Source: Bradyrhizobium frederickii
GTDB taxonomy: Bacteria > Pseudomonadota > Alphaproteobacteria > Rhizobiales > Xanthobacteraceae
Length of the DNA: 64,000 bases
Direction of reading: 5' to 3'
Assembly (NCBI RefSeq): GCF_004570865.1
Contig: NZ_SPQS01000002.1
Coordinates: forward strand, 62,001 to 126,000
A model generated the notes under the pieces. The model made no database searches. It was given only the letters and a program-made list of their open reading frames with translations, and was not told the origin of the DNA. The number at the start of each line of letters is the position of its first letter. Position 1 is the first letter of the stretch. Of this stretch, positions 1-8,257 are shown piece by piece. The translations under genes were made by a program, and so were the position numbers.

Positions 1-789
1 GGCAAGCGCGGGGTGATCCTCGGTCTTGCCAACAACCGCTCGATCGCCTGGGGCATCGCCAAGGCATGCCACGCCGCCGGCGCCGAGCTCGCCTTCACCT
101 ATCAGGGCGATGCGCTGAAGAAGCGCGTCGAGCCGCTGGCCGCCGAGATCGGCGGTCTCGTGCTCGGCCATTGCGATGTCACCGATGCCGCGACCATCGA
201 TGCGGCGTTCGCGGTGCTGAAGGAGAAGTGGGGCAAGATCGACTTCCTGGTGCACGCGATCGCCTATGGCGAGCAGCTCGAAGGCCGCTACGTCGACACT
301 ACCGCGGAGAATTTCTCGAAGTCGCTGCTGATCTCCTGCTACTCGTTCACGGCCGTGGCGCAGCGCGCCGAGAAGCTGATGACGGATGGCGGCTCGCTGA
401 TCACGCTCAGCTATTACGGTGCCGAGAAGTGGATGCCGCATTACAACGTGATGGGCGTAGCGAAGGCGGCGCTGGAGGCCAGCGTGCGCTATCTCGCCGC
501 CGACCTCGGCGAGAAGAACATCCGCGTCAACGCGATCTCGGCCGGTCCGATCAAGACGCTCGCCGCCTCCGGCATCGGCGACTTCCGCTATATCCTGAAG
601 TGGAACGAGACCAACGCGCCGATGCGGCGCAACGTGTCGACCGAGGACGTCGGCGGCAGCGCGTTGTATCTGCTCTCCGACCTCTCGCGCGGCGTCACCG
701 GTGAGGTGCATCACGTCGATTCCGGTTATCACGTGCTGGGCATGAAGAGGCCCGATGCGCCGGATATTTCGTTCGGCGGCAAGGACTGA
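1..789 (+). CDS. fabI: Enoyl-[acyl-carrier-protein] reductase FabI, 5' end cut by window edge
   Basis: FabI catalyses the last, NADH-dependent reduction of each fatty-acid elongation cycle in the cytoplasm. The frame is open from base 1, and residues GKRGVILGLANNRSIAWGIA form the variant FabI nucleotide-binding start, so the true start lies a few codons to the left of the window. The catalytic Tyr-x6-Lys pair is visible as Y in PHYNVMG and K in VAKAALE. The RVNAISAGPIKTLAASGI stretch is typical of FabI rather than of general SDRs. About 262 residues are visible, nearly the full family length. The next gene, a histidine phosphatase, starts 13 bases downstream and is probably cotranscribed. Confidence 0.95.
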   Translation, partial: GKRGVILGLANNRSIAWGIAKACHAAGAELAFTYQGDALKKRVEPLAAEIGGLVLGHCDVTDAATIDAAFAVLKEKWGKIDFLVHAIAYGEQLEGRYVDTTAENFSKSLLISCYSFTAVAQRAEKLMTDGGSLITLSYYGAEKWMPHYNVMGVAKAALEASVRYLAADLGEKNIRVNAISAGPIKTLAASGIGDFRYILKWNETNAPMRRNVSTEDVGGSALYLLSDLSRGVTGEVHHVDSGYHVLGMKRPDAPDISFGGKD

Positions 790-802
790 TCTTCAGGCTG
801 GA

Positions 803-1402
803 ATGGCCGTGCCCACGATCTACTATCTTCGCCACGGCGAGACCGAGTGGAACGCGCTCGGCAGGCTTCAGGGCACCAAGGACATTCCGCTGAACGCGCG
901 CGGACGCAGTCAAGCCGTCCAGGCCGGCGGCATTCTCGCCGACCTGTTCACGCGCGAGGGGCGCGACAAGGCGGCGCTGCCTTACGTGTCGAGCCCGCTC
1001 GGCCGCGCGCGCCAGACCATGGAGCTCGCGCGCTTCAAGCTCGAATTGCCGGTTGCCGACTATGCGCTCGACGATCGGCTGCGCGAGATCGGCTACGGCA
1101 CCTGGGAAGGGCTGACGCTGGCCGAGAGCGAAGCGGCTGATCCCGACATTTACGCCAGGCGCCTCGCCGACAAATGGAGGGTGGGCCCCGCCGGCGGCGA
1201 GACCTATGCCGATGTTCAGGTCCGCGTGCGCGCCTGGTACGATCAGCTGCGGACCGACACGGTCGCGGTGGCCCATGGCGGGACCTGCCGGGCCCTGATG
1301 GTGTGCTTGGGGCTGGAGACGCCGGCCAGCGCCGCGGAACTCTATATCGAGCAGGGGGCGGTCTACGTGTTCCGCGACGGGCGGCTGGAGAAGTTCAGTT
1401 AG
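803..1402 (+). CDS. Histidine phosphatase family protein (phosphoglycerate mutase-like)
   Basis: This 199-residue protein belongs to the histidine phosphatase superfamily, which uses a phosphohistidine intermediate. The N-terminal motif LRHGETEWNALGRLQG contains the catalytic RHG and the substrate loop. The second catalytic histidine is in VAHGGTCRAL near residue 155. The ATG at 803 was chosen over an in-frame ATG at 755 because the protein family begins only a few residues before the RHG strand and because 755 lies inside fabI. The substrate cannot be read from sequence. Members of this size include cobalamin and nucleotide phosphatases as well as broad-specificity enzymes. Confidence 0.85.
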   Translation: MAVPTIYYLRHGETEWNALGRLQGTKDIPLNARGRSQAVQAGGILADLFTREGRDKAALPYVSSPLGRARQTMELARFKLELPVADYALDDRLREIGYGTWEGLTLAESEAADPDIYARRLADKWRVGPAGGETYADVQVRVRAWYDQLRTDTVAVAHGGTCRALMVCLGLETPASAAELYIEQGAVYVFRDGRLEKFS

Positions 1403-1423
1403 GGGCGGCGCCACATCCTCCGC

Positions 1424-1515
1424 CGTCATGCCCGGGCCTGTCCCGGGCATCCACGCGCTTTCTCGCCAGCGGCGGGGCAAAGGACGTGGATGGCGGGACA
1501 GGCCCGGCCACGACG
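1424..1515. repeat. Long imperfect inverted repeat between genes (Bradyrhizobium-type palindromic element)
   Basis: Two arms of about 31 bases face each other. The left arm begins CGTCATGCCCGGGCCTGTCC and the right arm, read on the minus strand, begins CGTCGTGGCCGGGCCTGTCC. A loop of roughly 30 bases separates them. It fills most of the gap between the phosphatase and aroC. I recall similar elements as common intergenic repeats in Bradyrhizobium and Rhodopseudomonas. It may end transcripts or stabilise mRNA, but no U-tract follows. Confidence 0.75.
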
Positions 1516-1610
1516 AATTTGGCGGGCATTTGACCACCCATCCAGATCGCGTTACGTCACGTTGACATTCAACATGGACGTTGTCTTTCAACGCTAGCCT
1601 ACGGTCCGGC

Positions 1611-2699
1611 ATGTCCTTCAACACCTTCGGCCACATGTTCCGCGTCACCACCTTCGGCGAGAGCCATGGGGTGGCCATCGGCTGTGTGGTCGACGGCTGT
1701 CCGCCCATGATCCCGCTCACCGAGGCCGACATCCAGGGCGACCTCGACCGCCGCCGTCCCGGCCAGTCGCGCTTCACCACCCAGCGCCAGGAGCCGGACC
1801 AGGTGAAGATCCTGTCCGGCGTGATGGCGCATCCGGAGACCGGTGTGCAGGTGACGACGGGCACGCCGATCGGGCTCCTGATCGAGAACACCGACCAGCG
1901 CTCGAAGGACTATTCCGAGATCAAGGACAAGTTTCGTCCCGGCCACGCCGACTTCACCTATGAGGCCAAATACGGTCTGCGCGATTATCGCGGCGGCGGC
2001 CGCTCCTCCGCGCGCGAGACCGCGACGCGCGTTGCCGCCGGCGCCATCGCGCGCAAGGTGCTGCCCGACGTCAGGGTGCGCGGCGCTCTGGTGCAGATCG
2101 GCCCGCACAAGATCGACCGCGCGAAGTGGGACTGGGACGAGGTCGCAAAGAATCCGTTCTTCTGTCCGGACAAGGACAAGGCCGCGTTCTTCGAGACCTA
2201 TCTCGACGGCATCCGCAAGAGCGGCTCCTCGATCGGCGCGGTGATCGAAATCGTCGCCGAGGGCGTGCCGGCCGGACTCGGCGCGCCGATCTATGCCAAG
2301 CTCGATTCCGATCTGGCGGGTGCGATGATGACCATCAACGCGGTGAAAGGCGTCGAGATCGGCGCCGGTTTTGGCGCGGCGGAATTGACCGGGGAGGAGA
2401 ACGCCGACGAAATGCGCACCGGCAATGACGGCACGCGCTTCCTGTCCAACCATGCCGGCGGCGTGCTGGGCGGAATCTCCACCGGGCAGCCGGTGGTCGT
2501 GCGTTTCGCGGTGAAGCCGACTTCCTCGATCCTGCAGCCCCGCCGGACTGTCGATCGCAAGGGCGCCGAGACCGAAATTTTCACGAAAGGCCGCCACGAC
2601 CCCTGCGTCGGCATCCGCGCCGTGCCTGTCGGCGAGGCCATGATGGCCTGCGTCCTGGCCGACCATTTCCTGCGTGATCGCGGACAGGTGGGGCGTTGA
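1611..2699 (+). CDS. aroC: Chorismate synthase
   Basis: Chorismate synthase makes chorismate from EPSP at the end of the shikimate pathway and needs reduced FMN. The 362-residue length is normal for the family. The N-terminal signature [18 protein letters not shown] is present, followed by [13 protein letters not shown] and the third signature [20 protein letters not shown]. The start at 1611 ([10 protein letters not shown]) fits the family start; an in-frame ATG at 1581 would add ten residues not usual in AroC. It stands alone, with a repeat upstream and a cyclase gene downstream. Confidence 0.97.
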   Translation: MSFNTFGHMFRVTTFGESHGVAIGCVVDGCPPMIPLTEADIQGDLDRRRPGQSRFTTQRQEPDQVKILSGVMAHPETGVQVTTGTPIGLLIENTDQRSKDYSEIKDKFRPGHADFTYEAKYGLRDYRGGGRSSARETATRVAAGAIARKVLPDVRVRGALVQIGPHKIDRAKWDWDEVAKNPFFCPDKDKAAFFETYLDGIRKSGSSIGAVIEIVAEGVPAGLGAPIYAKLDSDLAGAMMTINAVKGVEIGAGFGAAELTGEENADEMRTGNDGTRFLSNHAGGVLGGISTGQPVVVRFAVKPTSSILQPRRTVDRKGAETEIFTKGRHDPCVGIRAVPVGEAMMACVLADHFLRDRGQVGR

Positions 2700-2760
2700 T
2701 GTTGCCGTACTAGCCCACCGCGCGGCTTGACGGGTCCACCACTTCATCCGCAAATGAGCT

Positions 2761-3948
2761 ATGAACAGTTCCGAGCTCCAGCGCGTCCGCAACTGGCTGA
2801 TCGACGGCGTCTGGTCGGTTGAGCCGGCCGTGATGATCACCGACTTCTGCGAACGCCTGGTCGCGGCCGGCCTGCCGGTGTGGCGGTTCGGCATCTTCAT
2901 CCGCACGCTGCATCCCGAAGTCTTCGGCCGCAACTTCATCTGGCGGCAGGGTGAGGAAGTCGAGATCGGCACCGTCGATTTCGACGTTCTGGACACGCCC
3001 GAATTCGCCCGCAGCCCCCTTCGCGTCGTGTTCGAGCAGGCGCTGGAGGTCAGGGGGCGCGCGAACGATCCCGACGATAAGCGCTTTCCGTTTCTCGACG
3101 ACATGCGCGCTGAAGGCGCGACCGACTATATTGCGGTGCCGGTGCCGTTTCTCGATGGCTCCATTCACGCAACCAGCTGGGTGACGCGACGTCCCGGCGG
3201 CTTCAGCGACGACGACATCGCGTCGATCCGGGCCCTCATCGCGCCGCTCGCGCGCGTCAGCGAGATCATCACCCTGCGCCGCACCGCGGAGATGCTGCTC
3301 GACACTTATGTCGGTAACCGCGCCGGCGCACGCATCCTCGGCGGCCAGATCCGCCGCGGCCACAACGACACGATGCAGGCCGCGATCTGGCTCTCGGACC
3401 TGCGCGGCTTCACCGCGCTGTCGGACCGGCTGCCGCCCGAGACGGTGGTCCAGATCCTCAATCACTATTTCGACTGTCAGGTCACCGCGATCCTCGCCCA
3501 TGGCGGCGAGGTCTTGAAGTTCATGGGCGACGGCCTGCTCGCCGTGTTTCCGATCGACGAATATGTCGGCGATGCCGCGCATGTCTGTTCGCGCGTGCTG
3601 GAGGCCGCGCGCGAATCCCGCGCCAGCGTCGAGGCGCTGGCCTTTCCGGTCGGTGAGGCCATGGAGCGCTTCCGCTTCGGCGTCGCGTTGCACGTCGGCA
3701 ACATCCTCTACGGCAATATCGGCGGCGGCAACCGCCTCGACTTCACCTGCATCGGACCGGCCGTCAACCTTGCCGCAAGGCTCGAGAAGATCACGGGCCG
3801 CCTGGGACGGACCGTCGTGGCCTCGGAAGGCTTTGCCAATATCTGCCGCCACGACTGGCGCGAGCTCGGCGAGTTTCCGATCGCGGGATTTTCCAAGGCG
3901 CAGCGCGTCTATGGGCTGGCGGATGAGACGCCGGCGCTGGTCGATTGA
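2761..3948 (+). CDS. Class III adenylate/guanylate cyclase domain protein
   Basis: The 395-residue protein has a class III nucleotide cyclase catalytic domain in its C-terminal half. The first metal-binding region is LSDLRGFTALSDRLP near residue 205, and the second is FMGDGLLAVFP near residue 260. The C-terminal half also contains NRLDFTCIGPAVNLAARLE, typical of bacterial soluble cyclases. The N-terminal 190 residues lack obvious membrane segments and may be a GAF-like sensing region. It probably makes cAMP, but substrate preference cannot be assigned by eye. It faces clpS tail to tail with only 4 bases between them. Confidence 0.88.
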   Translation: MNSSELQRVRNWLIDGVWSVEPAVMITDFCERLVAAGLPVWRFGIFIRTLHPEVFGRNFIWRQGEEVEIGTVDFDVLDTPEFARSPLRVVFEQALEVRGRANDPDDKRFPFLDDMRAEGATDYIAVPVPFLDGSIHATSWVTRRPGGFSDDDIASIRALIAPLARVSEIITLRRTAEMLLDTYVGNRAGARILGGQIRRGHNDTMQAAIWLSDLRGFTALSDRLPPETVVQILNHYFDCQVTAILAHGGEVLKFMGDGLLAVFPIDEYVGDAAHVCSRVLEAARESRASVEALAFPVGEAMERFRFGVALHVGNILYGNIGGGNRLDFTCIGPAVNLAARLEKITGRLGRTVVASEGFANICRHDWRELGEFPIAGFSKAQRVYGLADETPALVD

Positions 3949-3952
3949 GCCG

Positions 3953-4261
3953 CTATTCCTCCGGCTCGGTCGTGAACAGCAATGGGTAGCCCTTGGCGCG
4001 GCCGGCGTCGGTGGCGCGCGTCGCCTTGGTCTCGGCGACGTCCTTGGTGAACACGGCGACCACGCAGGCGCCGAGCTTGTGCGCGGTGATCATCACCTTG
4101 TAGGCCTGATCCTCCGTCATGCGGAATTCGGCCTTCAGCACCATGGTGACGAATTCGCGCGGCGTGTAGTCGTCGTTGATCAGGATGACCTTGTGCAGCT
4201 TCGGCCGCTCGACCTTGGTCTTGGTCCTGGTTTTCGGCTTGGTGACGGTCTTCTCGTTCAT
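3953..4261 (-). CDS. clpS: ATP-dependent Clp protease adaptor ClpS
   Basis: ClpS delivers N-degron substrates to ClpA-ClpP. The 102-residue protein has a basic Lys/Thr-rich N-terminus (about 20 residues) and then the ClpS core: LHKVILINDDYTPREFVTMV, with the NDDYTPREFV motif that contacts the N-degron and ClpA. HKLGACVVAVFTKDVAETKA completes the fold. The start at 4261 (MNEKTV) was chosen because the upstream extension is low-complexity read-through. It lies downstream of DUF190 and two crcB genes on the same strand with a 43-base gap, so it may be cotranscribed at times, though a functional link is not established. Confidence 0.93.
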   Translation of the reverse strand: MNEKTVTKPKTRTKTKVERPKLHKVILINDDYTPREFVTMVLKAEFRMTEDQAYKVMITAHKLGACVVAVFTKDVAETKATRATDAGRAKGYPLLFTTEPEE

Positions 4262-4304
4262 TCCGCCTCCTGGAATCGGCGGGCTCGGTTCCCAGCCGCG
4301 GCGA

Positions 4305-4646
4305 TCAGCCTGCGGCCTTCGCACCATATTGCAGGACCTGCACCTTCTCCAAGGTGATCAGCCCGCTCGACATCATGCCGTCCAGGATGGGCAGGAATGC
4401 GTTGATGTTGTCCTCGCTGTCGACGATCTCGATCAGCAGCGGCAGGTCTTCCGACAGCCGCAGGATCTTCGAGGTGTGCAGCCGGCTCGATTTGCCGAAC
4501 CCCATCGGTCCGCGTAGCACGGTGGCGCCCGCAAGGTGCCGCTCGCGCGCCGTCATCACGATGGCTTCATAGAGCGGTTTGCCGTCGAAATGATCGCTCT
4601 CGCCGATGAAGATCCGGAGCGAAACTGCCTGATTGGGAATTTGCAT
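4305..4646 (-). CDS. DUF190 family protein in fluoride operon
   Basis: This 113-residue protein belongs to the DUF190 (UPF0166) family, small PII-like-fold proteins often encoded beside crcB. Visible family features are SLRIFIGESDHFDGKPLYEA at the N-terminus, the ARERHLAGATVLRGPMGFG core and LPLLIEIVDSEDNINAFLP. It starts 2 bases after the crcB stop, so translation is probably coupled. From context it may tune or accompany the fluoride channel. No biochemical role is established for the family that I can name with certainty. Confidence 0.85.
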   Translation of the reverse strand: MQIPNQAVSLRIFIGESDHFDGKPLYEAIVMTARERHLAGATVLRGPMGFGKSSRLHTSKILRLSEDLPLLIEIVDSEDNINAFLPILDGMMSSGLITLEKVQVLQYGAKAAG

Positions 4647-4648
4647 GC

Positions 4649-5077
4649 TCAGCTCCTAGTCAAGCGGTTGTAGCGGCTCGCCATCATATGGCCGATCCAT
4701 ACCGACACCAGCCAGCAGATCACGGATACGGCGATGTAGGCGAGCGCCGTGTATTTCATGCCGTCATGGAACAGGCGGAAGGTCTCCAGGCTGAAGGCCG
4801 AAAAAGTGGTGTAGCCGCCGCAGAACCCGGTCATGACGAATTGCCGGTGCTCGGGCCGCGCCAGCATGCGGCCGTCGGGACCGGTCAGCGTCGCGTAGAA
4901 GCCGATGATCAGCGAGCCCATCGCGTTGATGAACAGCGTCGCGACGGGAAAGCCAGGTCCGGTATCGAGCGCCAGCCCGACCAGATAGCGCGTCAGGCCG
5001 CCGACGACGCTGCCCGCGGCAACCCAGGCATAGAGCATCGCAGTGCGCCAGCGCTCGGCGGAGGAGGGCGAGTTCAT
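4649..5077 (-). CDS. crcB: Fluoride channel CrcB/Fluc, copy 2
   Basis: CrcB (Fluc) proteins are small dimeric inner-membrane channels that export fluoride. The 142-residue protein has four hydrophobic segments, the GGLTRY arginine motif near the N-terminus, pore asparagine in FINAMGS, and the phenylalanine-box motif GGYTTFSAFSLET with both Phe residues intact. ATG 5077 gives a short hydrophilic leader; ATG 5038 (MLYAWVAAGS) is a possible alternative. A short palindrome lies between it and the second crcB upstream. It is the third gene of a riboswitch-led operon. Confidence 0.93.
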   Translation of the reverse strand: MNSPSSAERWRTAMLYAWVAAGSVVGGLTRYLVGLALDTGPGFPVATLFINAMGSLIIGFYATLTGPDGRMLARPEHRQFVMTGFCGGYTTFSAFSLETFRLFHDGMKYTALAYIAVSVICWLVSVWIGHMMASRYNRLTRS

Positions 5078-5095
5078 CACACGCTTCCTCTTGCC

Positions 5096-5119
5096 CCTCT
5101 CCCCGCAAGCGGGGAGAGG
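5096..5119. repeat. Short perfect palindrome, core CTCTCCCCGCAAGCGGGGAG
   Basis: The 11-base arms CCTCTCCCCGC and GCGGGGAGAGG flank an AA loop. The same design with small variations recurs at 13773-13794, and looser versions occur at 13651-13674 and 19445-19467. All are intergenic. Here it sits between the two crcB genes, where it could stabilise or attenuate the message. Confidence 0.7.
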
Positions 5120-5160
5120 TGAAGATGCCGCGCTGCCGATGCCTTTCCAAAATCCATCCG

Positions 5161-5550
5161 CTAGCCTCCCAGACCGTCCGCAAGGAGGAAGCCGCAACTG
5201 ACGGCGGCAAGGCACAGCCCGACCGACAACACGATATTGCCGAGCGCATGCATCGGCTCGCCGTTCCGCGCGAGCGTCAGCGTTTGCAGGCTGAACGAGG
5301 ACACCGTGGTGTAGCAGCCGAGAAAGCCAGTCACCGCGAACAGCCATGGGGTGGGCGCGGCGAAGGCCGAGCCGGGATGGGTCGCCAGCGCGCCGAAGAT
5401 GCCGATCACGAAGGCTCCGGTGACGTTGATGGTCAGGGTGCCCCACGGAAACGTTTCGCCCAGCCGCCGCGCGATCACACCGGAAACGAAATAGCGCGCA
5501 CAGCCGCCCAGGGCACTACCGATCACGATCGCGATTGCCCCGCTCAGCAT
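5161..5550 (-). CDS. crcB: Fluoride channel CrcB/Fluc, copy 1
   Basis: The 129-residue protein has the four-segment Fluc architecture, the GGCARYF arginine motif and the pore Asn in LTINVTGAFVIG. In its phenylalanine-box motif, GCYTTVSSFSLQT, the first Phe is replaced by Val while the second is kept. The neighbouring copy keeps both. This asymmetry suggests that the two proteins form a heterodimer, as known for other paired Fluc genes; that is inference. Start 5550 (MLSGAIAIV) fits the family. It begins 19 bases after the MFS gene ends, on the same strand. Confidence 0.93.
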   Translation of the reverse strand: MLSGAIAIVIGSALGGCARYFVSGVIARRLGETFPWGTLTINVTGAFVIGIFGALATHPGSAFAAPTPWLFAVTGFLGCYTTVSSFSLQTLTLARNGEPMHALGNIVLSVGLCLAAVSCGFLLADGLGG

Positions 5551-5569
5551 GATGGACGCTCTCCCGTCA

Positions 5570-6778
5570 TCATTTGTGCTCCGTCGCGAGGCCATTGCCG
5601 ATGGCAAGCAGCCCCAGAAGCGCAAGCAGCGCGAAGCCGAGCCCCGCAAGGAACGTTCCGGCCGGGCCATAGGCGTCCCACAGCGCGCCCGCGATCACGC
5701 TCGCGGCCAGCAAGGCAAGGCCGGTGAACAGGTTGAAATAGCCGAACGCGGTGCCGCGCAGGCTCGGCGGCGCGGCGTCGGCGACGAGGGCCGAGAGCAG
5801 GCCCTGCGTCAGTCCCATATGCAACCCCCACAGCGCGACGCCGAGTGCGAGGCCCGAAAGGTTCGGCAGCAGCGCAAGCGCGAGATCGGCACCGGCGAGG
5901 AAGACGAGCCCGAGCGCGAGCAGGCCGGTCCGGTTGATCCGGTCCGAGAGCACGCCGGCCGGATAGGCCGACAGGGCGTAGACGATGTTCATCAGCACCA
6001 GCACCGCCGGCACCCACATCGCATTGAGCCCGATATTCTGCGCGCGCAGGATCAGAAAGGCCTCGCTGAAGCGCGCGAGCGTGAACACGATTCCGACGGC
6101 TACAACACGCCAATAGACCGCTCCGAGCCGCCGCATGGCGGCGAGATTGAGCGGATTTTTTGCGGGCTCCCGGCTCGGATCCGGGTCCGGCTCGCTCACC
6201 GCGAACGCGATCAAGCCGAAGGACAGGAAGGCCGGCAGCACCGCTACCCAGAACACGGCGGTGAAATTGTCGGCGGTCCACCACATCAGGCCGATCGCGG
6301 CGAGCGGCCCGACGAAGGCGCCGATAGTGTCGAGCGATTGCCGCAGGCCAAAGCTCGCGCCGCGCAGGCCGACAGGCGCGATATCGGCGATCAGCGCGTC
6401 GCGCGGCGCGCCGCGAATGCCCTTGCCGACGCGATCGACGAAGCGCGCGGCCACCAGCCATCCGACGCTGGGCGCGAGCGGGAACAGCGGCTTGGTCAGG
6501 GCGGCGAGGCCATAGCCGAGTGCGGCGAGCAGCTTGCGGCGGCCGAGCCAGTCCGACAGCGCGCCGGAAAAGATCTTCGTGATCGAGGCCGTCGCCTCCG
6601 CAATGCCCTCGATGAAGCCGACGGTCAGCGTCGAAGCGCCGAGCACGGTGACCAGATAGACCGGCAGCAGCGCGTGGATCATCTCGGAGGAGATGTCCAT
6701 CAGCATCGAGACGAAGCCGAGCACCCAGATTCCTCTGGGCAGCCCGTTACGTACAGCATTCGGTGTCGTCGTCGTCAC
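5570..6778 (-). CDS. MFS transporter, first gene of fluoride riboswitch operon
   Basis: This is a 12-segment major facilitator of about 402 residues. Segment 2-3 loop GALSDWLGRRKLL is the usual MFS motif A, and RFVDRVGKGIRGAPRDALIA is typical of one bacterial drug-efflux-like subgroup. The GTG at 6778 is preceded by GGGAGAAGGCGAAGAC, a good ribosome-binding site. An in-frame TTG at 6826 lies inside the upstream terminator hairpin and was rejected. Because the riboswitch and terminator sit directly upstream, its expression should rise with fluoride. Its substrate is unknown; a role in fluoride or related anion stress is inferred from position only. Confidence 0.85.
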   Translation of the reverse strand: MTTTTPNAVRNGLPRGIWVLGFVSMLMDISSEMIHALLPVYLVTVLGASTLTVGFIEGIAEATASITKIFSGALSDWLGRRKLLAALGYGLAALTKPLFPLAPSVGWLVAARFVDRVGKGIRGAPRDALIADIAPVGLRGASFGLRQSLDTIGAFVGPLAAIGLMWWTADNFTAVFWVAVLPAFLSFGLIAFAVSEPDPDPSREPAKNPLNLAAMRRLGAVYWRVVAVGIVFTLARFSEAFLILRAQNIGLNAMWVPAVLVLMNIVYALSAYPAGVLSDRINRTGLLALGLVFLAGADLALALLPNLSGLALGVALWGLHMGLTQGLLSALVADAAPPSLRGTAFGYFNLFTGLALLAASVIAGALWDAYGPAGTFLAGLGFALLALLGLLAIGNGLATEHK

Positions 6779-6812
6779 GTCTTCGCCTTCTCCCGGCCTT
6801 GCGCCAGACAAC

Positions 6813-6833
6813 AAAAAACCCGCCAACGGCGGG
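6813..6833 (-). terminator. Intrinsic terminator, likely expression platform of the fluoride riboswitch
   Basis: On the minus strand CCCGCC-GTT-GGCGGG is followed at once by six T residues and TTG. It lies about 50 bases after the aptamer and about 35 bases before the MFS start. This is the expected layout for fluoride-controlled termination: without ligand the message stops here, with ligand it reads through. Confidence 0.85.
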
Positions 6834-6882
6834 TTTGTCCATGCTCCCGCCGAAGGCAGAGGCTCAAAGATTGCCCCTCCTC

Positions 6883-6947
6883 AAGCAGGAGTCATCAGCC
6901 CATACGGTGATCGACCGCCGGGCGGTTATCGGGGGACTCCATCCCCA
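6883..6947 (-). ncRNA. Fluoride riboswitch (crcB motif)
   Basis: The minus strand reads GGGGATGGAGTCCCCC, then GATAACCGCC, and ends with GGGCTGATGACTCCTGCTTG. These match the conserved parts of the crcB-motif aptamer: the GGNGAUG start, the AACCGCC internal segment and the UGAUGRCUCCU end. GGAGTC (6940-6935) can pair with GACTCC (6893-6888), and GGGG (6946-6943) can form the pseudoknot with CCCC (from 6935). It heads an operon with two crcB genes, which independently supports the call. Confidence 0.93.
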
Positions 6948-7228
6948 TCTGTGAGGCCAACCTAGCACGGAAATCGCTTCGGACAAGTGGGCGGGGAGCT
7001 CTGTCCCCGTGCTCGTCGCTCCAGCTTCGCGCATCATGAGCCCGATGGTGCGAGCGCACGAGCGTGTTCCAGCGGTGCAAGCGCGGCAACACGGCGACAG
7101 CATTGCGCAAAGCGCGTGTACGCCTGAGCCGCAAATCCCTAACTCGAATGTGAAGCGCAAGCGATCTTCGCGCTTTGCGGCAAGGCGATTGCATGTCACC
7201 ATCGCGTCATACGACGGGAGACGCTGCG

Positions 7229-8092
7229 ATGCGGTTGCTGTTCTCGATCGGGGCTGTGCTGGTGGCCGGCATGTTTGCCGGAGGGGACGTCGCGGGCATC
7301 GCGGCACCAGGGCCAAAATTTGAGCCGCCTAAAAGTCAGCCGCAGCGGCCTGCGGCCGACAGGGACGCGCAGACGGTCGACGTCGAGCTGGTCCTCGCAG
7401 TCGACGTGTCCTATTCCATGGACATGGACGAGCTCGCGATCCAGCGCGAGGGCTATGCGCAGGCGATCCAGTCGAAGGAGTTCCTCCAGGCGCTGAAGCT
7501 CGGCCCGAACGGCCGGATCGCGGTGACCTATTTCGAGTGGGCGGCCTCCAGCGACCAGAAGATCATCATTCCCTGGCGGCTGGTCGACGGTCCCGAGACG
7601 GCGGACGCGGTCGCCGCCGAGATCATGAAGACGCCGATCCGACGCGCCTCGCGCACCTCGATCTCGGGCGCGATCGCTTTCGCGATGCCGCTGTTCGATG
7701 AGGATCCCTATCGCGGCCTGCGACGCGTGATCGACATCTCCGGCGACGGCCCCAACAACAATGGCGGCCCGGTCACGTTGGCGCGCGATGCGGCGCTCGA
7801 GAAGGGCATCGTCATCAACGGCCTGCCGATCATGGTCAAGGAGCCATCCTATTCGACCATGGATATCGACAATCTCGATTTCTATTACGAGGACTGCGTC
7901 ATCGGCGGCCCCGGCTCCTTCGTCATCACGATCAAGGACCGCGACAAGTTCAAGGAGGCGATCCGCACCAAGCTGCTGATGGAGGTCGCCGGCCGCACGC
8001 CGGAGCGTCCCGTGGTGCCGGTCGCCGACAGGGAGCCGCGCGTCAATTGCCTGATCGGCGAGAAGATCTGGTCGGACCGCTGGGGCCGCTGA
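7229..8092 (+). CDS. DUF1194 domain protein, secreted, von Willebrand A-like
   Basis: The 287-residue protein begins with an apparent signal sequence (MRLLFSIGAVLVAGMF, cleavage near residue 25) and continues with a VWA-like fold. The metal-site style motif DVSYSMDMDE occurs near residue 60, and SRTSISGAIAFAMPLF and DISGDGPNNNGGPV follow as in DUF1194 proteins. The ATG at 7229 is preceded by GGGAG at a suitable distance; earlier in-frame ATGs at 7175 and 7193 do not begin a signal peptide. It is divergent from the fluoride operon. Its function is unknown; VWA folds usually mediate binding. Confidence 0.8.
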   Translation: MRLLFSIGAVLVAGMFAGGDVAGIAAPGPKFEPPKSQPQRPAADRDAQTVDVELVLAVDVSYSMDMDELAIQREGYAQAIQSKEFLQALKLGPNGRIAVTYFEWAASSDQKIIIPWRLVDGPETADAVAAEIMKTPIRRASRTSISGAIAFAMPLFDEDPYRGLRRVIDISGDGPNNNGGPVTLARDAALEKGIVINGLPIMVKEPSYSTMDIDNLDFYYEDCVIGGPGSFVITIKDRDKFKEAIRTKLLMEVAGRTPERPVVPVADREPRVNCLIGEKIWSDRWGR

Positions 8093-8257
8093 AGCCCCGG
8101 CTGAGACCTTTTGCCCGCCCGGGCGATGCTCGAGCTTAACGCCTCGTTAACCGGCGCGGGGCCCTAATCGCATGGTTTCCGTTCGTTTCCAGTCGGCATC
8201 CTGACATTGCCGAAGCGAGCGAAAGCGGGTTTGTCAGGCCCGTCTCCGAGCAATCCA

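Noticed and set aside
695..1891. 398-codon minus-strand frame containing GLSRHPRPL and MPGTGPGMT
   Set aside because: These strings are translations of the palindromic repeat at 1424-1515, a known kind of false protein in such genomes.
1599..3104. 501-codon open frame on the minus strand
   Set aside because: It is antisense to aroC and the cyclase and has shadow-type composition.
6778..6826. TTG start for the MFS transporter at 6826
   Set aside because: It lies inside the riboswitch terminator stem; the GTG at 6778 has a proper ribosome-binding site.
5549..6910. 453-codon open frame on the plus strand
   Set aside because: It is a shadow of the MFS transporter and crosses the riboswitch terminator.
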